A stretch of DNA of 64,000 nucleotides from JADKAV01 sp037045455 (GTDB lineage Bacteria > Actinomycetota > Actinomycetes > S36-B12 > UBA10799), in assembly GCA_037045455.1 (NCBI GenBank), contig JBAOIN010000003.1, positions 558,001-622,000 on the forward strand. Direction: 5' to 3'. Under the pieces are notes generated by a model. That model was given only the letters and a program-made list of their open reading frames with translations. It made no database searches and was not told where the DNA came from. This document shows, in pieces, positions 53,194 to 60,935 of the stretch. Position numbers and translations under genes: made by a program. The first letter of the stretch is position 1, and every line of letters starts with the position of its first letter.

Positions 53194-54257
53194 TGGCCAA
53201 AGAGACGTTCATCGAGGTCGGCGGACGCGAGGTCCGCGTCTCGAACCCCGACAAGGTGTACTTCCCCGAACCCGGCTACACGAAGTTGCAGGTGGTCGAG
53301 TACTACGGGGCCGTCTCGGAGTTGATGCTCAAGTACGTCGTCGATCGGCCTACTGCCCTGGAGCGCTGGCCGGATGGCGTGCAGCCCGACATCACGATGG
53401 CCCAGCGCGGCCGGCGCGTGAACCCTGGCGAGGCGTTCTACCAGAAGCGAGTCCCGACGCACGCTCCGGACTGGATCAAGAGCCACCAGATCGCGTTCCC
53501 GAGCGGCCGGACCGCCGACGAGATCACGCCGACCGAGCCGGCCGTGATCGCCTGGTGCGCGAACCTCGGCACGATCGTCTTCCACCCCTGGGCGGTGACG
53601 GCACCGGACGTCGACCACCCCGACGAGCTGCGCCTGGACCTCGATCCGCAGCCGGGCACGGACTTCCACGACGCCGTGCGGGCGGCGGCCGTACTGCGCG
53701 ACATCCTCGACGAGCTCGGGATGACCGGCTGGCCCAAGACCTCCGGCGGGCGCGGCCTGCACATCTTCGTTCCCATCGAGCCGCGCTGGGACTTCATCGA
53801 CGTCCGGCACGCTGCTATAGCGATCGGCCGGGAGATGTCGCGTCGTGCACCCGAGCTGGTCACGGTCGAGTGGTGGAAGGAGAACCGTGGGCAGCGGATC
53901 TTCCTGGACTACAACCAGAACGCCCGGGATCGCACGATCGCCAGCGCCTTCAGTGTGCGGCCGCGAGCGCTGGCTCCGGTGTCCACTCCCCTGACCTGGG
54001 ACGAGGTGCCCGAAACGGATCCGGGCGACTGGACAATCGCCACCGTCCCCGACCGGATCGCCGAGGTGGGCGACGTGCACGCGGACCGTTGGGGGCAGGC
54101 CTTCGACCTCACACCGGCTCTGGAGTTGTACGACGGCGACGAGATGCCTTATCCCCCGGACTACCCGAAGATGCCCGGTGAGCCGAAGCGTGTGCAGCCG
54201 AGCCGAAATACCGATCTGACCAGGGGAAATGTGGGGAAAGCCGGCGAGTCGCGGTAA
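53190..54257 (+). CDS. LigD-type polymerase/primase domain protein
   Basis: A 355-residue archaeo-eukaryotic-primase-fold polymerase. It shows LTKLQVVEYY-like N-terminal sequence, HPWAVTAPDVDHPDELRLDL with the catalytic DLDPQPG, TSGGRGLHIFVPIEP, and VEWWKENRGQRIFLDYNQNA. In NHEJ it fills gaps with nucleotides at broken ends. The start codons GTG 53190 and ATG 53193 overlap the ligase stop, so the two proteins are made together as split parts of LigD. The C-terminal 30 residues are polar and probably disordered. Confidence 0.92.
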   Translation: MMAKETFIEVGGREVRVSNPDKVYFPEPGYTKLQVVEYYGAVSELMLKYVVDRPTALERWPDGVQPDITMAQRGRRVNPGEAFYQKRVPTHAPDWIKSHQIAFPSGRTADEITPTEPAVIAWCANLGTIVFHPWAVTAPDVDHPDELRLDLDPQPGTDFHDAVRAAAVLRDILDELGMTGWPKTSGGRGLHIFVPIEPRWDFIDVRHAAIAIGREMSRRAPELVTVEWWKENRGQRIFLDYNQNARDRTIASAFSVRPRALAPVSTPLTWDEVPETDPGDWTIATVPDRIAEVGDVHADRWGQAFDLTPALELYDGDEMPYPPDYPKMPGEPKRVQPSRNTDLTRGNVGKAGESR

Positions 54258-54276
54258 CGCACAGCGCAAACTCGCC

Positions 54277-54282
54277 TAATAT
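54277..54282 (+). promoter_or_regulatory. Candidate -10 box for the integrase gene
   Basis: TAATAT, 6 bases before GTG 54289. It is close to the consensus -10 and has the leaderless layout. Confidence 0.5.
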
Positions 54283-54288
54283 CCACAT

Positions 54289-55209
54289 GTGGGCAGGGTT
54301 CAGGCACTGAGGTCACAGACCGGCATCGAGATCTCCGACGACCTCCTTGACTCGTGGGTGATTCACATGGAAGCCGCCGGCTCCGCACCGCGCACCATCA
54401 GGATCTATCTGACCCAAGTCCACGCCTGGAAGCTATGGTGCCGGGACACGGACCAGGAGCCTGTGCTCACGAGGGACAGCGTGGTGGGCTTCTTGGCGGC
54501 CGAACGTACCCGAGGAATGGCAGCCAACACCGTCAAGACCCGTTTCCGTGGGTTGCACGTTCTGGCCAACTGGCTCAACGACGAGGGACTGACGCCTGGC
54601 AATCTACTCCGTGGTGTCAGGGTTCCGAATGCGGTGACCGACCCTCCTGCTGTCCTCAGAGATGACGAACTGACGGCCCTGCTCAAGGCGTGTTCGGGTC
54701 GGCGCTTTATCGACCGTCGCGATGCCGCCATTGCGCGGTTGCTGATCGACACAGGTATGCGCGCCAGCGAGTGTGTCGGGATTGCCATTGACGACATGTC
54801 CCTGCGGAACAAGGTGGTGAAAGTGACCGGCAAGGGTGGGCGAACCAGGACCATCCCTTTTGGTGGCAAGACGGCCGTCGCACTCGACCGCTACCTGCGG
54901 GAGAGGCGATCGCACAAGTACGCAGACCGCAGCGCCCTCTGGCTGAGTGAGCGAGGTGTCCTTCACTACGACGGACTGGCCTACACTATGGAGCAACGGG
55001 CACTTCAGGCCGGGATTGAAGGCTTTCACCTGCACCGCCTCCGCCACACACTCGCACACAAATGGATGGCCGCTGGAGGCTCTGAACTGGGATTGCAGGA
55101 CATCGCTGGATGGTCTTCCTCGGCGATGATCGCCAGATACGGAGCGTCAGCCCGAGCTGAGCGAGCAGCCGCTGAAGCCCGCCGGCTCAACCTCAATGAG
55201 GAACTATGA
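54289..55209 (+). CDS. Tyrosine recombinase/integrase
   Basis: A 306-residue site-specific recombinase. A SAM-like N-terminal domain (about 15-105) precedes the catalytic domain with Arg158 (TGMRASE), Lys182 (TGKGGRTRT), HxxR at 249-252 (FHLHRLRH), Trp275 (AGWSSS, in place of the second His) and the nucleophile Tyr284 (RYGAS). It marks the left side of an island of lower-GC, non-core genes. No tRNA gene or clear att repeat is seen beside it. The stop overlaps the next ATG (ATGA). Confidence 0.93.
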   Translation: MGRVQALRSQTGIEISDDLLDSWVIHMEAAGSAPRTIRIYLTQVHAWKLWCRDTDQEPVLTRDSVVGFLAAERTRGMAANTVKTRFRGLHVLANWLNDEGLTPGNLLRGVRVPNAVTDPPAVLRDDELTALLKACSGRRFIDRRDAAIARLLIDTGMRASECVGIAIDDMSLRNKVVKVTGKGGRTRTIPFGGKTAVALDRYLRERRSHKYADRSALWLSERGVLHYDGLAYTMEQRALQAGIEGFHLHRLRHTLAHKWMAAGGSELGLQDIAGWSSSAMIARYGASARAERAAAEARRLNLNEEL

Positions 55210-55778
55210 GCAACTCACCAGTCCATGAATCGCCCGAAGACGAGTTGAACAGTTACCTGGCAGCACCCGGTCGTCTCAAGGCTGAACATGAGTGGCGCGC
55301 TGTGGTGGAGTATCGCTGCAAGCGTTCTCATCTGTGCGGAGAAGTCATCAAGCTGCGCGAGTGCTACGTGCTCTACACGTTGCGTCGAGAGTCCAAATGG
55401 TCATCAAGCGCGACGGACATGCTCTTTGTGCTGCCACCCGTGGATGCGATGAACGAGTCCCTCCCCCTGAGCGTCGGAGGGTGCAAGTGCCAGCCAGCTC
55501 GCTCAAGGGAACTCGGCATCATCTGGCAGGATGGGGCTGCGGGAGGACGCCGAGCACTGGGTCGCCCCGGCGTGTTCGCGGCCTGCGCAGTGGCCGGCGG
55601 TGCGCCGACGCCGGCCACCAGCGTGGCGGCAGCGGTAACGCCGATGAGTGGCGCTTTCAGATTCCTCAAATTCTCCCCCTTTGACACGTCATTGTGGCGC
55701 ATACCTACGAGAGCACCTGGTCTCAACCAGACATCGCGTCCTAACCGGCCTTGCGTCGAGGTAGTCAGCCTCCATTGA
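55206..55778 (+). CDS. Hypothetical Cys-containing protein coupled to the integrase
   Basis: A 190-residue frame starting in the integrase stop. The first ~110 residues look coding: an acidic start (SPEDELNSYLAAPGRLKAEH) and cysteines in YRCKRSHLCGEVIKLREC and VGGCKCQP, perhaps zinc-binding. The second half has biased composition and lies opposite a signal-peptide-like frame on the minus strand, so the true end is doubtful. No family is recognised. Coupling suggests a role with the recombinase, for example as a directionality or accessory factor, but this is inference. Confidence 0.45.
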   Translation: MSNSPVHESPEDELNSYLAAPGRLKAEHEWRAVVEYRCKRSHLCGEVIKLRECYVLYTLRRESKWSSSATDMLFVLPPVDAMNESLPLSVGGCKCQPARSRELGIIWQDGAAGGRRALGRPGVFAACAVAGGAPTPATSVAAAVTPMSGAFRFLKFSPFDTSLWRIPTRAPGLNQTSRPNRPCVEVVSLH

Positions 55779-56355
55779 GGTAATGCTCATAGGCACGTGC
55801 CGACCTCCGCATCTCGTCTTCGGTGATGAAACCATCCTGTTCACGAAGGTATGGGCGTTGCTGCTCAATGCCATTTGAGCAAAGGACGTCATCATGCCAG
55901 TCTCTGTTGTAGGTGGGCTGATAGGTGCACGACCAGGCGGTGTCGGGAAGGCCACTAGAGCGGGGGGCCGCAACCGCGTCGGGACGCGAGACTGGGCCGG
56001 AGCAATAACCGTCGCTACGCGCCAGTTTCACGGCGGCTGGCGCTACCGGAAAGTCACGGTACCCCGCGCATCGGTTGTCCGCGCCCCGGCCGGTCACACT
56101 GGTCTCCACCTTGATGGAGTGGTAATCGACCCAGACGCGATACTTGGCCGGGCATTCATCGCCGAGGAGATCAACTCCGGCGTCAAGTGCGCCTGAGGTG
56201 TCGTTCTGACGATCCAGGGACAGCACCCAGTCAAACAACTCGGCACAGGTGGGCGGGACGGACACCTGGCTCGATCCAAGGGACGTGCAGCCTGCCAGTA
56301 ACGAGGAACAGGCGGCAAGGCAGACGAGCGTCCTCTCAGGAAAGGAAACCTTCAT
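55765..56355 (-). CDS. Lipoprotein of unknown function
   Basis: A 196-residue exported protein. The signal is TLVCLAACSSLLAGC with lipobox LAGC at about residue 23, followed by CTSLGSSQ. The mature part has six or more cysteines (PPTCAELFDW, GDECPAKY, NRCAGYRD, GYCSGPV, WSCTYQP, VLCSNG), so disulfides are likely. No domain is recognised. Its start is immediately after the stop of the small secreted protein gene, suggesting one transcript. Confidence 0.7.
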   Translation of the reverse strand: MKVSFPERTLVCLAACSSLLAGCTSLGSSQVSVPPTCAELFDWVLSLDRQNDTSGALDAGVDLLGDECPAKYRVWVDYHSIKVETSVTGRGADNRCAGYRDFPVAPAAVKLARSDGYCSGPVSRPDAVAAPRSSGLPDTAWSCTYQPTYNRDWHDDVLCSNGIEQQRPYLREQDGFITEDEMRRSARAYEHYLNGG

Positions 56356-56691
56356 CTAGCAATGCCCCCACGCCTGGTCGTAGAGCAGCCAAGAGGCGCG
56401 CCTTGCTTGCGTCTTGTTCACCGCTGACGAGTTCCAGTACACGCTCTGCACCATTCTGCGCTTCGCGTTAGCAGTCCACGCACTTCGACAGGGCATCTCG
56501 CCTACTTCGCTGGACGCTTCCCGAGCGATCGTCTTGTAAGTGCGGAGTTGTCCGTTGCTCCATCCGTTAGCTTCCGGGATGTACCAGGCCGGAGGACTAT
56601 TGGGGCCACTTGCATTAGCCATTGATGGCGGGAGAACCGTAACGGTAGTCAATGCCGAAAGCAGCCTCCCCGCCAACCACCCTCTCTTCAT
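56356..56691 (-). CDS. Small secreted protein of unknown function
   Basis: A 111-residue protein with a basic start (MKRGW), a hydrophobic stretch (LLSALTTVTVLPPSM) and a likely cleavage site after MANA. The mature part is rich in Trp, Tyr and Arg (PAWYIPEANGWSNGQLR) with two cysteines (MPCRSAW and the C-terminal GHC). No family is recognised. It is paired with the lipoprotein gene downstream. The 185 bases before it hold no clear gene. Confidence 0.6.
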   Translation of the reverse strand: MKRGWLAGRLLSALTTVTVLPPSMANASGPNSPPAWYIPEANGWSNGQLRTYKTIAREASSEVGEMPCRSAWTANAKRRMVQSVYWNSSAVNKTQARRASWLLYDQAWGHC

Positions 56692-56876
56692 GACTCTGGA
56701 TTAGCAGAACTCCTATCCGGATTGCCGATTTCGTGCTGCGGCCCCACCGCTAGGGTGGCGTTCCGGCAACACTCCGTAACCACGTTCCCACAGCGACGAG
56801 AGGGCCTACACGTTCCTGATCGCGAGGTCGGCACTAGCCGAAGAATGGTGCTCCGTTCTCGGTAGGTCACATCTGG

Positions 56877-58065
56877 CTAGCCAGCGTCGCGGAGGATCTT
56901 GACGATCTCGTCATGCAACCTCAGGTCGTCGGATGACAGGCCCTCAAGGACCTCGTGAAGGCTCACGTCCGACTGACGAACCTCCTTGGTCTTCGATCTT
57001 GTGATGAACAGGCGGGAGTAGTCGGCGACTTCCGGATCCACTGTCCGTTTCCAGTGGGAGTCCTTCTCGTTGGCGTACCAGGCGGACGGCCCGAACTTGA
57101 GTTGGAGATAGTCCTTGTCGAGATCAGCCTTTGAGGGTAGATCTCTCGCCGAGAGGCTGAGTCTCACGGTCCATAGGTAACTGCCGGAGTAGCGGCCGCC
57201 CACTCGGCTCACGAAACCATCACCGTATGTCTTGTTCAGTTGCCTCTTCAGGTGTTGGTCACAGTAGTTGGTCAACCGGTGTTTGACACGCATCAGTAGT
57301 TCGCGACCCTCGCTGAAGCGTTCACGCGCCTGCTGCGCGACCTCGTTGGCGAACCGCTCCGAGGCCGAATCGTGCTGCTGCTCGCCGTATCGCCTTGCTT
57401 CACCCGTCGCGCACATCGCAACAACGAAGTCAAGCACCTGCTGATCTTCCATGGGGCCACTCCCCTTGACGAACTTGCGGTACATCTGGTCGATGAATGA
57501 ATAGGGTTCGGGATGCTTTCGTTGATACTGATGGTCGCTGCTGACCGACTGCCAGAGACGATCGCAGCAGTTTGCCGTAGGTGACTACTGAGGCTTCCTC
57601 CCAGCCCTGAGTCTGACGCGCGCTGTCGTAGTCTTCACACAACAGCACGACCGCACCTTGCCTGCCGTCGCGGCGACTGTGGCTCAGGTAGCCCGCGTAG
57701 TTGTGGCCGTGGCCGTCGGAGGTGTAGTAGTTCTCGACGACGATGACCGCTTCGTCATTCATCAGGACCAGGTCAGAGATGTCTGGTGCCTGCCCTGTCC
57801 CTAGCGCAGTGTTCACTTCCTGCAAGACCAGGTAATCCGTGGCGGCGAACTGCCCCGATTCCGGCAGGTCTCGATTCACCTCCTCGATAAAGATGCGCAG
57901 GAACCGGTCTTCGAGGTGATGTGTCCCCTGCGTGTCCAGCAACCAACCGAAGACATTCGACAACTGCTTCTCGTGGGTTCCGTGATGCATCACGTCGAAG
58001 ACGTTGAACTGCAAGTCAGTCGATCTGCCCAAGGTGGGTAGCAGGGCTGTCGTTAGGTCCGCCAA
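56877..58065 (-). CDS. PD-(D/E)XK superfamily protein with altered motif (one frameshift)
   Basis: About 396 residues after joining frames. The start (HEKQLSNVFGWLLDTQGTHHL) and the core PDISDLVLMNDEAVIVVENYY resemble the PDDEXK_4 type of nuclease: Glu32, Asp95 and Glu111 are present, but the position of the catalytic lysine is Tyr113 (ENYY for ExK). A following SDGHGHNYAGYLSHS could supply other catalytic or metal residues. The frame shifts near 57535-57550; the second part (PEPYSFIDQMYRKFV) is a helical and beta domain. Such proteins are common in defence islands. Activity cannot be assumed. Confidence 0.7.
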
Positions 58066-58188
58066 CTCCCCTCCCGTACCGCATCAGACGCGAAGATGAG
58101 ACACGTTAGCGACTCGTCATGCTTGTTGGTCGATCCGAGCGAAGCAGGTGCGCTTCCTCCCTACCAAACCAGCCCCGAATCCCGCGTT

Positions 58189-58989
58189 CTAGCCTTCGCT
58201 CACCGGGACTGTGATCTTGAACTGTGTATAGGTGGGACTGTCCAGATTGCCCTCGAAGCGGAGTTTGCCGCCTGGCTTCCCGTTCGAAATGTATGCCGAC
58301 TCAGTGGCGAACGTCCGAGGTGCCAGTTCGAGAGAGCCGCTGGAGGTAGCGACCTTCACCTGCCGCCCCTGCGAAGTCACGTACCCCTGCGGATACACGG
58401 TGGCATCGTATTTCGACTTGTTGCGGACCGTGTAGGTGACGAAGAGGTCGCCGTTGTTGGTCTCGTATGAGGTCTGCGCCTCAATCCGCACGCCTCCGCT
58501 GCGACCCGAGCCACTCTGTGCCAGTATCCGAGGTTCTAGAGGTCCACCTGGTTCTGAATTCCATGTGACCAATTTGCCGTCGGGGCTGTACTGGAACTCC
58601 CGGTAGACCGTGGTTGCATCCGCCACTTCCTCCTCGGTAGCGTCTTCGGCGAGTCCGGACGTCGTGAGCGTGACTTCGTCAGCCGTGACATCCAGGTTGT
58701 CAGGTTCCGGCAGCGCATTGGCCGCTTCATCGGCCAACGAACTGTTGATCTGGTGTTCGGCATAGAGGTAAGCAGGCGAGTCAGCCTCAGCAACCTCAAG
58801 CATCGCCTCCATCTCCGCCGGATCGTGTCCTGCAAAGGGGGTGAAGTAGTCCGTCAAGACTTGCTCGGAGTCGATTCCTTCAGGGGTCTCCGCCGCCGTG
58901 GACTCCTGACCCGACGAACTACACCCCCCCAATAGAGCCGTGGCTACAAGCCCAAGCCCTGCGAGTGCAGAAATTCCGCGCATTCTCAT
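58189..58989 (-). CDS. Lipoprotein, paralog of the upstream gene
   Basis: A 266-residue exported protein. The signal is GISALAGLGLVATALLGGC with lipobox LGGC, then SSSGQES. The mature part has an acidic helical N-half (YFTPFAGHDPAEMEAMLEV) and a beta-rich C-half (FVTYTVRNKSKYDATVYPQG). The C-half aligns with the neighbouring lipoprotein (58986-59792), so the pair arose by duplication. ATG 58989 overlaps the stop of that frame (ATGA). No function is known. Confidence 0.75.
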   Translation of the reverse strand: MRMRGISALAGLGLVATALLGGCSSSGQESTAAETPEGIDSEQVLTDYFTPFAGHDPAEMEAMLEVAEADSPAYLYAEHQINSSLADEAANALPEPDNLDVTADEVTLTTSGLAEDATEEEVADATTVYREFQYSPDGKLVTWNSEPGGPLEPRILAQSGSGRSGGVRIEAQTSYETNNGDLFVTYTVRNKSKYDATVYPQGYVTSQGRQVKVATSSGSLELAPRTFATESAYISNGKPGGKLRFEGNLDSPTYTQFKITVPVSEG

Positions 58990-59792
58990 GATTCCTCCTC
59001 CGTGATTCCCTTCCATTCACCCTTGATGGCGGGAACGGCCATCAACGTCTGATACCCAGCCTCGAAGTAGGCGATCCCGCCCCACTGCTCACCTGAGTTT
59101 GTTCGGGGCACAACGATCCATCCAGGAGTTGCCCGCCTGGGGAAGGTCTCAACATATGAGGGTTGCGCACGGACATCGCGGATTCTTCCACTGCCGGCGG
59201 AGGCATAGCCCTGGGGCTAAACCATCTGCCCTCGTGCACCGAGCACCCGAAAGGTCACCTCGAACTGCCCGCCTGCTGTCACATAGCCGGTCTGCAAGGC
59301 GACCGTGTAGCTGTCTGCCGTTGTGCGCTGCGCAATGCCTCCGACGACTTCCGCCAAAGGGGTGCCATCGACATTCCAACTGATAAGTCGGCCGATCTGA
59401 TCGAAGGCGAAGCCCGTCAGGATGGCGTAGTCACTGTTGGTCGATGCACTCGTCTCCCATTCGACGCGATCCGGATCAAGCACCGATGCCGACACGCTCC
59501 TCTGCGACTCCGAACGCCGAGCGGCCTGCATCATCAGCTTCTGGTGACGTGCGAAGGTCGCGGCAGGTGAATCCACCACAGAGTTGGCGATTGCCCCGTC
59601 ATAGCCGCGTCTGGTGCCACGCGCGAGACCATCGAAGTATGTCCTCAGATTCGCAATGCGTTGTGCTTCGGCAGGGTCCTTCGTCTCACTGACTACTGGG
59701 GGCACCGGCTCGCCCTGCGCACACCCCATGAGAAGCGCTGCCAAGAGAGAAGCCCCCATGGCTACTCGGACGGCGGAAACACCCCGTTGCAT
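58986..59792 (-). CDS. Lipoprotein with an in-frame TAG
   Basis: The frame is 269 codons long. Its signal is SLLAALLMGC with lipobox LMGC. It runs to TAG at 59217-59219 (191 residues), but the same frame continues with PQGYASAGSGRIRDV and GGIAYFEAGYQTLM to a TGA at 58986-58988, which overlaps the start of the next gene. The part after the TAG aligns with the paralog's tail, where the matching residue is Tyr (TVYPQGY against MV-stop-PQGY). A TAC or TAT to TAG change explains it: sequence error, recent nonsense mutation, or readthrough. Confidence 0.7.
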
Positions 59793-60017
59793 TGATCATC
59801 CCCCTACCACTTGAGATTAACAGTCATAGCGCACAGGGAGACGACTGAAGGCGCAACCAGGAACAGCCAACAGCAGTCAGTGTCACAACCGAGGCGCGAG
59901 ACCCACCCGTCAATAAGTGCGGCCGTCATCGCTCAAGAACTCCGGCCTGACGCTCCTGCGCTGCTCGCCGGTAGCGGATTCTTGCCAGCGCCAGAGGCCC
60001 GGCATCGCCTGGAATGT
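59793..60017. other. 225-bp intergenic gap
   Basis: Between the lipoprotein pair and the restriction-like operon, both on the minus strand. No coding frame, tRNA or strong hairpin is apparent. It must hold the lipoprotein promoter. Confidence 0.5.
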
Positions 60018-60935
60018 CTAGGAGTTCTCGTAGCTCAGTTGCAGCAGAGGTTGTGCCTTGTCCAGATCGGCTCCGGTGCGCAGATGCAACTCCAGGTCGC
60101 CTGTGCCGAAGTGCCCAATCTTCCTCACATCCCGACTGAAGCCCTTCTCAAGCTGAATCGAGTCCGGATTGACCTTCAAGAACACCAACAGCTCCTCGCT
60201 GTTCGGATGGACCTCGACGCACGCGAAGTTCTTGATGCGGCGGTACGCGAAGTACAACTTCCTCGTCGTAATGGTCACGTCATCTCCCAGTGCCATGAGC
60301 GCGCTGTCCAGATCGGCGTAGAGGGACGCCAAGTGATCGGGGGCTTTGGCCAGGAGTTCGGTAACCGTGGCGTACTTGGCGGGATGGCCTCCGCCACCTG
60401 AGCCTCCGCCACCTGAGGGGCTAGCAGTGCCAGCTGTCGAGGCCACCAGGTCGAGAGCTAGGAACTCACCCGCGAAGTCGCGGTAGCGGACCAGTTCGAT
60501 GGATCGGCCCATCTGCAAGATCGCGTGTTCGTCGTAGCGGGTGAAGTCGCTGGCCACGCACACGAGTCGCGGCGCCGACCACTCCAACTCATCGACCGCC
60601 GCAGGTCCGAGTTTCTGTTGAACGAGCATCGCGAAATCACCGCGATGATCCATCAGCCAGTCCAAGTAGAACAAGCCCTGGTTGATGACGTTCTCATTCA
60701 TCGACCGCTTGTACTCGAAGATCACAGGGCTGCCGTTCTCGTCCAGACCGAGACTGTCGATCCGGCCGCCGTGACGCACACCCGTCGAGAACTCGCTGGC
60801 CAGGAAGCGCACGCCGAAGAGTGTCTCCATATTGGCTTCGATGACGGTCTGCAACGCCTTCTCCAGCGCCACCGAACCACCCGGAAGCTCCGTCGCGACG
60901 CCACTGCTCAAGCGGAACAACTTGAGATCACTCAC
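60018..60935 (-). CDS. PD-(D/E)XK nuclease-like protein with DUF5655 domain
   Basis: A 305-residue two-domain protein. The N-terminal half has the nuclease core GGRIDSLGLDENGSPVIFEYKRS, read as Asp60, Glu74 and Lys76, like RecB/NucS-type nucleases. A Gly-rich linker (about 170-190) leads to a C-terminal DUF5655 domain (ITTRKLYFAYRRIKNFACVEV and GTGDLELHLRTGADL), a beta-rich putative binding domain. GTG 60935 overlaps the helicase stop (GTGA), so it is translated with that protein. This suggests a nuclease or sensor subunit of the same system. Confidence 0.78.
   Translation of the reverse strand: MSDLKLFRLSSGVATELPGGSVALEKALQTVIEANMETLFGVRFLASEFSTGVRHGGRIDSLGLDENGSPVIFEYKRSMNENVINQGLFYLDWLMDHRGDFAMLVQQKLGPAAVDELEWSAPRLVCVASDFTRYDEHAILQMGRSIELVRYRDFAGEFLALDLVASTAGTASPSGGGGSGGGGHPAKYATVTELLAKAPDHLASLYADLDSALMALGDDVTITTRKLYFAYRRIKNFACVEVHPNSEELLVFLKVNPDSIQLEKGFSRDVRKIGHFGTGDLELHLRTGADLDKAQPLLQLSYENS

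Noticed and set aside
54258..54288. An att site or tRNA gene next to the integrase
   Set aside because: The 31-base gap holds only a -10-like box; no tRNA-like cloverleaf and no repeat of it was noticed elsewhere in the window.
59217..59219. TAG as pyrrolysine or another recoded amino acid
   Set aside because: No pyrrolysine genes or stop-codon recoding signals are seen, and one substitution from a Tyr codon explains it. Kept as a finding for checking, not as a claim.
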